A program made the translations under genes and the position numbers. A stretch of DNA of 64,000 nucleotides from Pseudonocardiales bacterium (GTDB taxonomy: Bacteria > Actinomycetota > Actinomycetes > Mycobacteriales > Pseudonocardiaceae), in assembly GCA_023252195.1 (NCBI GenBank), contig JAHEXI010000003.1, positions 310,001 through 374,000 of the forward strand. The letters run 5' to 3'. Position 1 is the stretch's first letter, and each line of letters begins with the position of its first letter. Positions 17,641-27,094 of the stretch are shown here, piece after piece. The notes beneath the pieces were generated by a model that did not search any database, had not been told where the DNA came from, and saw nothing but the letters and a program-made list of their open reading frames with translations.

Positions 17641-18543
17641 ATGGTGAGGACGGCTCGGTCGGGTAACGATTCGATCAGCAGTCACGCTCAGGCACGCTCG
17701 CAGGGGCCGACCGCGCTGCGTATCGTGTTGGGCAACCAGCTACGTCAGCTCCGCGAAGCAAGCGGAATTACCACCGGAGCGGCTGGCCACGTGATTCGGG
17801 CATCCCATGCCAAGATTAGCCGCATGGAGCTCGGACGGGTCAGCTTCAAGGAGCGTGACGTGGCGGATTTGCTCACCCTTTACGGCATTATCGACGAAAA
17901 CGAGCGAGGTGCGTTCCTGGCGCTGGCCCGGCGGGCCAACGTGCCCGGCTGGTGGCACCATTACGGCGATATCCTGCCGGGCTGGTTCGAGATGTACCTC
18001 GGGTTGGAGCAGGCAGCCGCTGTCATTCGCACCTATGAGCCTCAGCTCATACCCGGCTTGTTGCAGACCGCGGAGGGCGCTCGCGCAGTGATCCAGATGG
18101 GCTTCCCCAATGCATCCGTCGACGATATCGAGCGTCGGGTAGCACTGCGGATGAAACGTCAGAAAGTGCTCACCCAGCCCGGAGCGCCCAACTTGTGGGC
18201 AGTGGTCGACGAGGCGGCTTTATGGCGACTGGATGGGCGTGCGGCTATGCAGGAGCAGATCCGGCACTTGATCGAGATGGCCGAGCTTCCCAATATCACC
18301 CTGCAGGTGATGCCATTTTATTCCGGTGCACACGCCGCAGTAGGTGGACCGTTCACGATGCTGCGCTTCTCCGAGCCCGATCTGCCGGATCTCGTATACC
18401 TTGAACAGTTGACCAGCGCCCTGTACCTGGATAAGAGCGAGGATGTTCAGCACTACCTGGTGGTCATGGACCGATTGTGTGTGCAGGCGAAGTCTCCCAC
18501 CGAGACCGTCAGGTTCCTGACTAGTACGCTCAAAGAGTCCTGA
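17641..18543 (+). CDS. XRE-family regulator with DUF5753 (WhiJ-like)
   Basis: 300 residues. ATG 17641 follows TAGGAGGA directly, so it is preferred over upstream in-frame starts. An XRE helix-turn-helix covers residues about 25-80 (LGNQLRQLREASGITTGAAGHVIRASHAKISRMELG). The rest is the DUF5753 region (FEMYLGLEQAAAVIRTYEPQLIPGLLQT, then NITLQVMPFYSGAHAAVGGPFTMLRF). Such regulators work with DUF397 partners in development and secondary metabolism of actinomycetes. The DUF397 gene lies just upstream. Confidence 0.92.
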   Translation: MVRTARSGNDSISSHAQARSQGPTALRIVLGNQLRQLREASGITTGAAGHVIRASHAKISRMELGRVSFKERDVADLLTLYGIIDENERGAFLALARRANVPGWWHHYGDILPGWFEMYLGLEQAAAVIRTYEPQLIPGLLQTAEGARAVIQMGFPNASVDDIERRVALRMKRQKVLTQPGAPNLWAVVDEAALWRLDGRAAMQEQIRHLIEMAELPNITLQVMPFYSGAHAAVGGPFTMLRFSEPDLPDLVYLEQLTSALYLDKSEDVQHYLVVMDRLCVQAKSPTETVRFLTSTLKES

Positions 18544-18556
18544 GCCTGACTGTCGA

Positions 18557-19378
18557 TCAAGGTTTTCGGGCCACCGCGCCGTATTGGTGCACTGCGGCCT
18601 GGGTACCTAAGTCGCTAGGCGCGGGGCGCCACAGCGAACACGAGACAACACCGGGTTCGAGCAGCTCCAGCCCGTCGAAGAAGCGGAGGAGCTCCTCGCG
18701 GCTGCGGGTTCTAATCGGGGCTGCGCCGCTTTCGTTCCAGCGCCGCATAGACGCTTCCACCGCTGCACCGTGTATCTCCGCAGTGGGATGCGACAGCGCC
18801 AGATAACTGCCTGGAGGCAACGCATCCAGCAGCCGGTCGACCACAGCATGTGCTCGGACCGTATCCGGAATGTAGTTGATGATTCCGAGCAGCATGAGCG
18901 CGACCGGCCGGGTGAAGTCCAATGTCCGGGTAGCTGCTTGCAGGATTGCGTCCGGGTCGCGCACATCGGCATTGAGGTACTCGGTGGTGCCCTCCGGCGT
19001 GCTGGTGAGCAGCGCGCGCGCATGAACCAGCACCAGCGGGTCATTGTCGACATAGACGATGCGGCACTCCGGCGCCGTCGCCTGGGCGACCTGGTGGGTG
19101 TTGTTGGCGGTGGGCAGCCCGGTGCCGATGTCGAGCAGCTGGCGAATCCCTGCCTCGCCTACCAGGTACCTGACAGCCCGCACCAGGAACCCCCGGTCGG
19201 CGCGAGCGGCATCGCGCAGATCGGGGTCGATACGCAGCACTTGGTCACCGACCTCGCGGTCGACCGGGTAGTTGTCCTTGCCGCCCAGCAAGTAGTCCCA
19301 GAACCGAGCCGAATGCGGAACCGTGGTGTCGATTGTCGGAATCGGCTCCGGCGCGGCCGCGGGCGAGCTGTCTTGCAC
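18557..19378 (-). CDS. DUF574-type SAM-dependent methyltransferase
   Basis: 273 residues from GTG 19378 with GGAGGGA upstream. The open frame extends further but without a ribosome site. Motifs are those of the actinobacterial DUF574/Methyltransf_19 family: HSARFWDYLLGGKDNYPVDRE near the N-terminus, QLLDIGTGLPTANNTHQVAQ (SAM loop) and RIVYVDNDPLVLVHARALL. These genes commonly flank XRE/DUF397 loci and their substrate is unknown. It is convergent with the XRE gene, with 13 bp between the stops. Confidence 0.9.
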   Translation of the reverse strand: MQDSSPAAAPEPIPTIDTTVPHSARFWDYLLGGKDNYPVDREVGDQVLRIDPDLRDAARADRGFLVRAVRYLVGEAGIRQLLDIGTGLPTANNTHQVAQATAPECRIVYVDNDPLVLVHARALLTSTPEGTTEYLNADVRDPDAILQAATRTLDFTRPVALMLLGIINYIPDTVRAHAVVDRLLDALPPGSYLALSHPTAEIHGAAVEASMRRWNESGAAPIRTRSREELLRFFDGLELLEPGVVSCSLWRPAPSDLGTQAAVHQYGAVARKP

Positions 19379-19489
19379 GAGTCGTCTCCCTCCGTTGCAC
19401 TGTGCTCTGGACCCGACCCGCGCCACTGTAGCCTCCGCACGGCGGGCCGCCGGCTCGTCGACGCGCCACAACGACGGAGCGGATGCATC

Positions 19490-20368
19490 ATGTCGACCAG
19501 CCTCGAGTGCCGGCTGCTCTGCGCAAGCATGACGGCTTATTCCCTCACCAACGACGGCCCGATCACTGCACAACAGCCGTATTTCGACGCAGCACAATTT
19601 CTCGATGACCCAGTCGGCTTTGTCGGCGGCAACGAGGCAATCAATGCATGCCTTGTCGGCACGATTGCCGACGGCGTCGTGGTCGCCTTTCGCGGTACCT
19701 TACCGCTGGACAGTCCGGATTGGGAACAGAAGATTCGCGACTGGATCAACGATCTGGACGCCGAGCTGGTGCGAGGCGCTGGCCTGCCGGGGCTGGTGCA
19801 CGCGGGCTTCTGGGGATCGCTGGACAGCCTGTGGGCCAAACTCTTGCCCGAAGTGCAACGGCGCCTCACGCAAAGCGGACCGACCAGTCAGCTCTACGTC
19901 ACCGGCCACAGCAAGGGCGGCGCGATCGCGGACCTCGCGGCGATGCGTTTCTTGATCGAGCGCGGCCTTGGTGCGAAGGCGTTCACCTATGCCGCGCCGC
20001 ATCCCGGCAACGAGGATTTCGCCGCCGCGTACGGCGGGCACATCGCGAGCGTCCGCTATGAATACGCCGATGACATCGTGCCGTTGTTGCCGCCGAGCCT
20101 CGCGTTTCGTCATATGTTTGCACTGGTGCCGTTCGCGAAGCCGTATGTGCATCGGCTCGACCTGGATTACTCGGCAGTGGGCACACTGCGTTACATCACT
20201 CGAGCGGGAGCGATCGTTCCTGATTCGCCGATGCTGCGCTTCCAGCGCTACACGAGATTGGCCGAGCTGATGGTCACCGGCGGCTTCGAGGAGATCGCCC
20301 AAGACCACCGCGGCGTGTGCGGAGGAGGTTACATGGGCGCCGTGTGCCCGCAGGGCGTCTGCCCGTGA
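19490..20368 (+). CDS. Class 3 lipase (alpha/beta hydrolase)
   Basis: 292 residues from ATG 19490. The class 3 lipase pattern is present: VVVAFRGT, the nucleophile elbow YVTGHSKGGAIADLAA with the catalytic serine, AFTYAAPHPGNEDFA, and the aspartate-containing YADDIVPLLPP. A histidine such as VHRLDL could complete the triad. No signal peptide is seen, so it is probably cytoplasmic. It diverges from the methyltransferase gene; the long upstream open frame over that gene is a shadow. Confidence 0.85.
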   Translation: MSTSLECRLLCASMTAYSLTNDGPITAQQPYFDAAQFLDDPVGFVGGNEAINACLVGTIADGVVVAFRGTLPLDSPDWEQKIRDWINDLDAELVRGAGLPGLVHAGFWGSLDSLWAKLLPEVQRRLTQSGPTSQLYVTGHSKGGAIADLAAMRFLIERGLGAKAFTYAAPHPGNEDFAAAYGGHIASVRYEYADDIVPLLPPSLAFRHMFALVPFAKPYVHRLDLDYSAVGTLRYITRAGAIVPDSPMLRFQRYTRLAELMVTGGFEEIAQDHRGVCGGGYMGAVCPQGVCP

Positions 20369-21032
20369 TTGCGCTGCACGGCGAGCGGCGTGAGCCTCGT
20401 CATGCATCGGCGGGGATTCGTCCTGTTCAGTGATCTGTCGAGGCCCCGGGGTCGGATGTTCGAGCCATCGACGCGGTGGCCGGTGCCACGGCAGTGGCGA
20501 CGCATGGGGTCCCACCCCGTGCATCGCTGTGGTGGACCCACTCCGGTCCCGGGTGCCATCCAGATTGGTCGAGCACACTAGCGAGGGGCCTAGGGACGCG
20601 GGAACGAGACAGTCAGCTCGAAAGGCTCTGAGCCGGCAGCCGTACCTCGGACTGTGGCAGTGAAAGGTAGTGGTGGGGCTTCCGCAACGGTGGTTGTGAC
20701 ACTGTGCAGCGAGGACACGTGTGGGTATCCATCCAGCCGCCGTTCACCTGGGCAGCCATTATGGACCCAGAGAAGGTGGGGGAGCTGATACGAACCCTTG
20801 TTCAGGCTCAAGAGGAGGTCGCGAGGCAACAATCGCGACGTTCACCCGACGTGGCATCACTTCCTGCATCCCCACGACGGACTGGAGCAGGCCCCGGCGG
20901 CATCGAACGGAGATCGATCGGCACCGTCCGTGAGCGCCGGTGGTCCGGCGAGTTCGCGACGTCACCTTCATCTGCTGGGGCCATGTCGCATTCTCGCTAG
21001 CTCGGCAAGCCGCGACCGGCGATGCTGGGGAC
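20369..21032. other. Intergenic region without a supported gene
   Basis: About 660 bp. Open frames exist at 20761-21000 (plus, starting MDPEKVGELIRTLVQAQEEVARQ, with no good ribosome site) and 20590-20832 (minus). The first begins like a small helical protein but loses plausible composition after 25 residues. I cannot support either as a gene. Confidence 0.5.
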
Positions 21033-22502
21033 GTGCATGAGGACACCGAGCGGTGCGTGCGGGCGGTGCAGTCCAAGGACGCGCGGTTCGACGGCTGGTT
21101 TTTCGTCGCAGTGGTCACCACTGGCATCTATTGCCGGCCGAGCTGCCCGGTAGTACCGCCCAAGGCGGTCAACATGCGCTTCTATCCGAGCGCGGCCGCG
21201 GCCCAGACGGCCGGGTTTCGGGCCTGCAAGCGATGCCGGCCGGACGCCAGCCCGGGATCTCCGCACTGGAACGTACGCGCTGACCTGGTGGCCAGAGCGA
21301 TGCGGTTGATCGCCGATGGGGTGGTCGATCGCGACGGTGTCCCTGGCCTGGCCTCGCGGCTGGGATACAGCGTCCGGCAGGTCCAGCGGCAAGTCCTCGC
21401 CGAGTTGGGGGCCGGCCCGCTGGCGTTGGCGCGAGCGCAGCGCGCCCAGACCGCGCGGCTGCTGATCGAGACCAGCGCCCTGCCGATGAGCGACGTCGCC
21501 TTCGCCGCGGGTTTTGCCAGCGTGCGGGCATTCAACGACACCGTCCGGGAGATCTTCGCGTTGGCGCCGACCGACCTGCGAGCGCGTGCCGCGCGCAGAC
21601 ACCCGCCGACGACGTCCGGATCGCTGGTCTTGCGCCTGCCGTTCCGGGTGCCGCTGTGCCCGGACAACCTGTTCGGGCATCTCGCGGCGACCGCGGTGCC
21701 CGGGGTGGAGGAGTGGCGTGACGGGGGCTATCGCCGCACCTTGCGCCTGCCGCACGGCCATGGTGTCGCAACCTTGCGCCCGCTGCCCGATCACATCGAG
21801 TGCCGGTTGACCTTGACCGACCTGCGGGACCTGTCCACCGCGATCACCCGGTGCCGGTGGCTGCTCGACCTCGACGCGGACCCGGTGGCCGTCGACGATC
21901 TGCTGCGCACCGACCCGATGCTCGCTGTCATGGTGGACAAGAATCCCGGCCGTCGGGTGCCGCGCACCGTCGACGCGTCGGAGTTCGCGGTGCGAGCCGT
22001 GCTCGGGCAGCAGGTATCCACCAAGGCGGCCTGCACCCACGCCGCCCGATTGGTGGCCGCACACGGCGAACCGGTGGCCGACCCGGCCGGCGGCCTGACC
22101 CATCTGTTCCCGGACACAACGCGGCTGGCCTCGCTCGATCCGGCGTCGCTCGCTCTGCCGCAGGCGCGCCGCAACACGCTCACCACCCTGGTCGGTGCGC
22201 TGGCCGGCGGCGAAATCGGCCTCGGCACCGGCAGCGACTGGCAACAGGCGCGCGCCCAGCTCGCCGCGCTGCCCGGCTTCGGACCCTGGACCATCGAGAC
22301 GATCGCGATGCGCGCGCTCGGTGACCCGGATGCTTTCGTGCCGACGGACCTAGGTATCCGGCGGGCCGCCCGAGATGTGGGTCTTCCCTCGACCGCCGCG
22401 GGCCTGACCGGCCACGCCAGCGCCTGGCGCCCCTGGCGTGCTTATGCCGTGCAGTACCTGTGGGCCACCGGTGACCACGCCATCAACCGGCTACCGACCT
22501 GA
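21033..22502 (+). CDS. Ada-AlkA fusion: DNA-3-methyladenine glycosylase with Ada-type regulatory domain
   Basis: 489 residues from GTG 21033. The N-terminus is the Ada zinc/methyl-acceptor domain ([21 protein letters not shown], then [14 protein letters not shown]), with four cysteines. An AraC-type helix-turn-helix follows ([43 protein letters not shown]). The last 290 residues are an AlkA N-terminal plus HhH-GPD glycosylase domain, with [18 protein letters not shown] and the catalytic-type aspartate in [13 protein letters not shown]. It senses alkyl-phosphotriesters, activates transcription and excises alkylated bases. The ogt gene follows immediately. Confidence 0.93.
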   Translation: MHEDTERCVRAVQSKDARFDGWFFVAVVTTGIYCRPSCPVVPPKAVNMRFYPSAAAAQTAGFRACKRCRPDASPGSPHWNVRADLVARAMRLIADGVVDRDGVPGLASRLGYSVRQVQRQVLAELGAGPLALARAQRAQTARLLIETSALPMSDVAFAAGFASVRAFNDTVREIFALAPTDLRARAARRHPPTTSGSLVLRLPFRVPLCPDNLFGHLAATAVPGVEEWRDGGYRRTLRLPHGHGVATLRPLPDHIECRLTLTDLRDLSTAITRCRWLLDLDADPVAVDDLLRTDPMLAVMVDKNPGRRVPRTVDASEFAVRAVLGQQVSTKAACTHAARLVAAHGEPVADPAGGLTHLFPDTTRLASLDPASLALPQARRNTLTTLVGALAGGEIGLGTGSDWQQARAQLAALPGFGPWTIETIAMRALGDPDAFVPTDLGIRRAARDVGLPSTAAGLTGHASAWRPWRAYAVQYLWATGDHAINRLPT

Positions 22503-22516
22503 TGAAAGGATCACGC

Positions 22517-23257
22517 GTGCTAGTTCACACTGTGCAGGACAGCCCAGTCGGCCGGCTCACCCTGGTCGCGCTGGACGAGATTCTCACCGGCTTGTACATG
22601 AACCTGCAGCGACACCGACCGCCAGAAGCGACGTTCGGCCAGCCGGACCGCACTCCGTTCACTGAGGTGATCAGGCAACTGGATGAGTATTTCGGCGGCC
22701 AACGCACCGAGTTCGACCTGCCGATGAATCTCGTCGGTACCCCGTTTCAGCGCACCGTGTGGGCCGCTCTGCGGAAGATCCCTTACGGCGAAACATGGTC
22801 CTACGGCCAGCTCGCCGAGCGGATCGGACGCCCCGGCGCTGCCCGGGCGGTCGGCCTGGCCAATGGACGCAACCCGATCGGCATCATCGTGCCCTGCCAC
22901 CGCGTCGTCGGAGCCTCTGGTGACCTCACCGGCTACGGCGGCGGCCTGGAACGCAAGCAGCACCTGCTCGACTTCGAGCGCCGGCAGCATGGATCCGCTC
23001 ACGAAGGCACGCTGTTCGAGGTGGCGGCCATCATGCACACGCCGACCGAGTCTGATAGTCGTTCGCCTCAGAACGGGGGGATGTCGTTGCGGGGATCAGG
23101 TTCTGGTGGTGGTTCGGGTTCGAGTTCAGGCGGCGGTTCGGTCCAGATCTCTGAGCTTTCCCAGTCGGCATCGACCGGGAGCGGCAACCGCATCGGAGGT
23201 CGGTCCGGGAGGGGGTCGGGTAGTGGTTCGAGGATGGGGGGCGGCGGCCTGTGGTAG
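22517..23257 (+). CDS. ogt: Methylated-DNA-protein-cysteine methyltransferase with Gly/Ser-rich tail
   Basis: 246 residues from GTG 22517, six bases after GAAAGGA; ATG 22502, overlapping the upstream stop, is the alternative. The catalytic motif [27 protein letters not shown] and the upstream [25 protein letters not shown] are standard for Ogt, which repairs O6-methylguanine in one irreversible step. Family members end near residue 170. Here about 70 extra residues, mostly Gly and Ser, are read antisense to the end of the HNH gene (190 bp overlap). This tail is probably read-through after loss of the original stop. Confidence 0.9.
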   Translation: MLVHTVQDSPVGRLTLVALDEILTGLYMNLQRHRPPEATFGQPDRTPFTEVIRQLDEYFGGQRTEFDLPMNLVGTPFQRTVWAALRKIPYGETWSYGQLAERIGRPGAARAVGLANGRNPIGIIVPCHRVVGASGDLTGYGGGLERKQHLLDFERRQHGSAHEGTLFEVAAIMHTPTESDSRSPQNGGMSLRGSGSGGGSGSSSGGGSVQISELSQSASTGSGNRIGGRSGRGSGSGSRMGGGGLW

Positions 23258-24822
23258 CTATGGCCAAGTCGGCTGGTCCAGCGGAAGTGGCCGGGTTCGG
23301 GCTGATGCAGCCGCCAGCCGCCCTCGTGCTTGAGCCGATGATGATGTCGACAAGCGGCGCCGAGGTTGTCGTCAGTGGTGGGTCCGCCGTGGCCGTGGTC
23401 GCGGGTGTGGTCTTTGTCTGCAGCGCCGGCCGGGGCGCGGCAGCCGATCATGATGCAGGACCGGTCACGGGCTTCCAGATACCGACCTAGAGCGGCGCCG
23501 GGGCTGCGCCGATGGGTATCGCGGTCGTGGTCGGCGCTGTTTCGGTCGAGCTGGTGGAGGAGGTCGGTCACGACTGGGGTCCAGGTGCCCAGCTCGGTGG
23601 GCCGCTCGGCTAAGGCGCGCAGGGTGGCGATGGGGACCGCCAATTCCACGATCGCTCGACAGCTCGCCATCCGGATGGGCGTGTCAGTGGGTCGGATTCG
23701 GGTGATTCCGCAGTGGGTCAGTTGCCCGTGTTCGTCGGTGATCGCAAAGCGCCATTGCGCGCCGCCCAGGGTGGTAGTGAGGTCGCGGGCCAGCTCGGCG
23801 TGCACGGGGCCCCAGCCAGCGAGTTCAGCGGGATACTGATCGTGCCCGAGCAGGGTGGACAGCCGGACCCGCAACTCCATTCCCGCACCCGCCGGGCTGC
23901 GCTGTGCCGGCTCATCTGCTGGGCACCCGTCCTGAGCGGCCCTGCCGCGGTCTCCGGATCCGCAGTCCTCATCGGCGGATCCGTAGCTCCCGTCGTCGGG
24001 CTCATCCTCGTTTTCCCGGGTGGTGCGGAGGTGATCGAGGATTGCCTTATCGTCCAGGCCGGTGTAGCTGCCATCAGTCATCCCGAGAAACAGATCCGCC
24101 CTGATGTGATCGATCGGACGGAGGTCGCCGCCGTGCTTGGCGGCCTTGGCCAGCGCGTCGATATGCCCGGACGCCGCTGCGACCCGATCCACCGGCAGGT
24201 TCACTCCGGACAGGTTCGCCGACCCGTCGGTATTGCGATACCCCACCACTTTCCGGTCAGCGATGGCTTGCTCGTAGCGACGTCGGGCCCAGTCTGGATC
24301 CAGGGCGATGGCCAGCTTCTTGATCTGCTCGATGAGCTGCCCGGTGGTCAACCGTGGCGCCCGCGGCAGCAACTCCGTGCACACTGCCCGGGCCGCCTCC
24401 AGATCAAGCCCGGTGGTCCAGTCCGACAACACCCGCGCGCGCGGCTCATCCAGCACGCCGGCGTCCATCGCGGCATGCACCGCCGGCAACCGGGACGTCA
24501 GGTCATGCGCCAACCAGAACTGCGCATCCGCGGCCCGGCGGGTCCACACCAACGCGGCCCGGACCTCATCCGCGGCGAACTCATCGGGCACCACCGTCCG
24601 GGGCAGCTCGTCATCCGGGCCGATCCCGCACAAGCCGACCTCGACCATCGTCGCCATCAACCGGGCCCGTTCATGATTGAGCTGCCGGTACCGTGCCTTG
24701 AGCACCTCAACACAGTCATAACCTGACAACCGCGACAGCTCAATCCCGGCCAGCACACCAGCCAACTCCGGACCCGGCGCAACCGCCGCCAAGCCCTCAG
24801 GAATCAACTGTCGAACCACCAT
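23068..24822 (-). CDS. DUF222/HNH endonuclease-domain protein (13E12 family)
   Basis: 584 residues from ATG 24822 ([17 protein letters not shown]). Residues about 25-330 are DUF222, including LARTL-like segments such as [23 protein letters not shown]. Residues about 470-540 contain an HNH motif ([35 protein letters not shown]). This family is abundant in mycobacteria and relatives, often as repeats (REP13E12), with unproven nuclease function. The C-terminal tail is rich in Pro/Glu and overlaps the ogt tail on the other strand. Confidence 0.88.
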   Translation of the reverse strand: MVVRQLIPEGLAAVAPGPELAGVLAGIELSRLSGYDCVEVLKARYRQLNHERARLMATMVEVGLCGIGPDDELPRTVVPDEFAADEVRAALVWTRRAADAQFWLAHDLTSRLPAVHAAMDAGVLDEPRARVLSDWTTGLDLEAARAVCTELLPRAPRLTTGQLIEQIKKLAIALDPDWARRRYEQAIADRKVVGYRNTDGSANLSGVNLPVDRVAAASGHIDALAKAAKHGGDLRPIDHIRADLFLGMTDGSYTGLDDKAILDHLRTTRENEDEPDDGSYGSADEDCGSGDRGRAAQDGCPADEPAQRSPAGAGMELRVRLSTLLGHDQYPAELAGWGPVHAELARDLTTTLGGAQWRFAITDEHGQLTHCGITRIRPTDTPIRMASCRAIVELAVPIATLRALAERPTELGTWTPVVTDLLHQLDRNSADHDRDTHRRSPGAALGRYLEARDRSCIMIGCRAPAGAADKDHTRDHGHGGPTTDDNLGAACRHHHRLKHEGGWRLHQPEPGHFRWTSRLGHSYHRPPPPILEPLPDPLPDRPPMRLPLPVDADWESSEIWTEPPPELEPEPPPEPDPRNDIPPF

Positions 24823-24893
24823 GAACCGCACGCTACAACCCGACACCGACAGCGTCCGGCGGTCGACCAACTCCGGGATGATCGTGCTATCCG

Positions 24894-26414
24894 TCAGGTG
24901 GTGAAGCTGCCGCGCAGGGGGACCTCCCTGATGGCCCAGGCGGCGATGAGCGCGACCACGGCGATCGCCGCGCCCCCCAGGAAAACCTGGTGGATGCCGC
25001 TGGTGATCGCAGCCTGGTAGGCCTCGCGCAGCGGTGCGGGTAGTGCTTCGAGCATGCCGGGGGTGAGTGGACTCCCGGCCGGGGCGCCGCCAGCCCGGTC
25101 AGGCAGCGCGGACTGCACCTGCTGGGCGAACAAGGTGCCCAGCAGCGACACCCCGATCGAGCCGCCGATGGTGCGGAACAGGGTGGCGGCGCCACTGGCG
25201 ACGCCGACGTCGCGCTGGGCGACGCTGTTCTGCACCACCAGCATGGTGGTCTGCATCAGCAGGCCCATCCCGACGCCCAGCACGACCATGTACACCGAGG
25301 TGGTGACCTGCCCGGTGGTCACGCTCATGGTGGCCAGCAGGGCCAGTCCGGCGGTCATGAGCACCGATCCGGCGATCAGCATGCCTCGGTAGCGGCCGGT
25401 GCGGGTGACCAGCTGCCCACCGAGCAGGGAAGTGGCCAGCATGCCGCCCATCAGCGGCAGCAGCTGCAGCCCGCTGCTGGTGGCCGAGGCGCCCTGCACG
25501 TTCTGCTGGAACTGCGGCAGGAACGTCACCGCGCCGAACATGGCGAAGCCGGTGAGGAAGGTCAGGGTCGTGGCGGCGGTGAAGTTGCGGCTGCGGAACA
25601 GCGCCAGCGACAGCACCGGTTCAGTGACCCGGCGCTCGACCGCGACGAACGCCGCCAGCGCCGCCACCGTGACCATGCCGAGCGCGATGATCGGCGCGGA
25701 GGTCCACGGGTACTGGCTGCCGCCCCAACTGCACAGCAGGGTCAGCGCCGCCAGCCCGGCAGCGAGCAGCCCAGCGCCCCGCCAGTCGATCACGACCCGT
25801 TCGGTGCGGCGTCCCGGCAGGTGCATGGTCAACGCCACCACGACCAAGGCGAGCACACCGAGCGGCAGGTTGATGTAGAACGCCCACCGCCAGCTGAAGT
25901 TGTCGGTGAGGAAGCCGCCGAGCAGTGGACCGCCGACGAACGCCAGCGGCATGACCGCGGCCATCATCCCCTGGTAGCGACCCCGCTCGCGCAGTGGCAC
26001 CAGGTCGGCGATGATCGCCATCGCGCCGACCATCAACCCACCAGCGCCCAGGCCCTGCACGCCGCGAAAGCCGATCAGCTCACCCATGTTCTGGGCCAGC
26101 CCGGTCAGCGCGGACCCGACCAGGAACACCGCGATCGATGCCATGAACACGCCCTTGCGACCGTAGAGATCACCGAGCTTCGCCCACACCGGGGTGGATA
26201 CCGCGGTCGCCAGCGCATAGGCGGTGACCACCCAGGACAGGTGCGCCAGGCCGCCCAGCTCACCCACGATGGTCGGCATCGCGGTGCCCACCACGAGGTT
26301 GTCCAGCATCGCGAGCAGCATGGCGATCATCAGACCGCTCATCACCGTGTAGATCTCCCGTTTGGAGCGGGGCAGGTCCACGGCGAGAGCCGGCCGCGCA
26401 GTGGTCGTCGTCAT
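24894..26414 (-). CDS. MFS drug exporter, DHA2 (14-helix) family
   Basis: 506 residues from ATG 26414, directly after GGAGGATGAG; GTG 26429 is less well spaced. About 14 membrane helices are visible. The motif-A-like loop is KLGDLYGRKG, motif C is in GPLLGGFLTDNFSWRWAFYINLPLG, and the start is MSGLMIAMLLAMLDNLVVGTAMPTIVG. These are features of EmrB/QacA-type proton-coupled exporters. A divergent tetR gene and palindromic operators in the 122-bp gap indicate local repression relieved by a substrate. Confidence 0.92.
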   Translation of the reverse strand: MTTTTARPALAVDLPRSKREIYTVMSGLMIAMLLAMLDNLVVGTAMPTIVGELGGLAHLSWVVTAYALATAVSTPVWAKLGDLYGRKGVFMASIAVFLVGSALTGLAQNMGELIGFRGVQGLGAGGLMVGAMAIIADLVPLRERGRYQGMMAAVMPLAFVGGPLLGGFLTDNFSWRWAFYINLPLGVLALVVVALTMHLPGRRTERVVIDWRGAGLLAAGLAALTLLCSWGGSQYPWTSAPIIALGMVTVAALAAFVAVERRVTEPVLSLALFRSRNFTAATTLTFLTGFAMFGAVTFLPQFQQNVQGASATSSGLQLLPLMGGMLATSLLGGQLVTRTGRYRGMLIAGSVLMTAGLALLATMSVTTGQVTTSVYMVVLGVGMGLLMQTTMLVVQNSVAQRDVGVASGAATLFRTIGGSIGVSLLGTLFAQQVQSALPDRAGGAPAGSPLTPGMLEALPAPLREAYQAAITSGIHQVFLGGAAIAVVALIAAWAIREVPLRGSFTT

Positions 26415-26437
26415 CTCATCCTCCGTCACTCGATCCG

Positions 26438-26504
26438 CTTACTTGACGGCCGACTAGCGGCTCCCAGGAGTACGCTATCACTTACTAGCCGGTCGTCAAG
26501 TAAG
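26438..26504. promoter_or_regulatory. Paired TetR operators between the MFS exporter and tetR
   Basis: CTTACTTGACGGCCGACTAG (26438-26457) and the inverse of 26485-26504 match at 18 of 20 positions. The right copy is itself a dyad, CTTACT at 26481 and AGTAAG ending at 26504. The two copies lie 24 bp from the exporter start and 33 bp from the tetR start, so binding would block both promoters. Confidence 0.75.
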
Positions 26505-26536
26505 TTCGGCCGGCAAATTCGGGGAGGCTGGGCACG

Positions 26537-27094
26537 ATGGACGAACGGCGTACCGATACTCGGGAGGCGATCCGGTCGGTGGCTCTGGAGTTGTTCGCCG
26601 AGCAGGGCTACGACAAGACCTCGCTGCGGGAGATTTCCGAGCGGCTGGGGGTGACCAAGGCCGCGGTCTACTACCACTTCAAGACCAAAGAGGAGATCCT
26701 GCTCAGCCTGATCGAGGACTTCCTCGCCCAGGTCGACGACGTGGTGGACTGGGCCCAATCCCAACCTGCCACTGCGGCGATCCGCCATGAGGTGTTGCGC
26801 CGCTACAGCGACCTGCTGGGCGGGCGGACGACGCAGCTCGCCCGCTTCATGCAAGAAGGCCAGGCAGCCATCCGCGACCTGGCCGCGGGGACGGAGATGC
26901 GCAAGCGGATAGATCGGCTGGTCGGCATTCTCGCCACTCCCGGCCAGCCGCTGCCCACCCAGCTCCGCGCCAGAGTCGCTCTGATGGCGCTACACGTAGG
27001 TGCCTTCGCCGGCCGTGACATCGACGCTACCGACGAGCAACGCCGCCACGCTGCTTTACAACTCGCGCAAGAAATCGTGGGTCCGGCGTCGTGA
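26537..27094 (+). CDS. TetR-family repressor of the adjacent MFS exporter
   Basis: 185 residues from ATG 26537. The N-terminal helix-turn-helix is classic: [47 protein letters not shown]. The C-terminal ligand domain is divergent as usual. It is divergent from the DHA2 exporter with shared palindromic operators, the standard layout of a drug-induced efflux pair. Its 3' end overlaps the convergent second MFS gene by 68 bp. Confidence 0.92.
   Translation: MDERRTDTREAIRSVALELFAEQGYDKTSLREISERLGVTKAAVYYHFKTKEEILLSLIEDFLAQVDDVVDWAQSQPATAAIRHEVLRRYSDLLGGRTTQLARFMQEGQAAIRDLAAGTEMRKRIDRLVGILATPGQPLPTQLRARVALMALHVGAFAGRDIDATDEQRRHAALQLAQEIVGPAS

Noticed and set aside
18770-19489. Long N-terminal extension of the lipase frame
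   Set aside because: It lies antisense to the DUF574 methyltransferase, and the lipase fold begins after ATG 19490.
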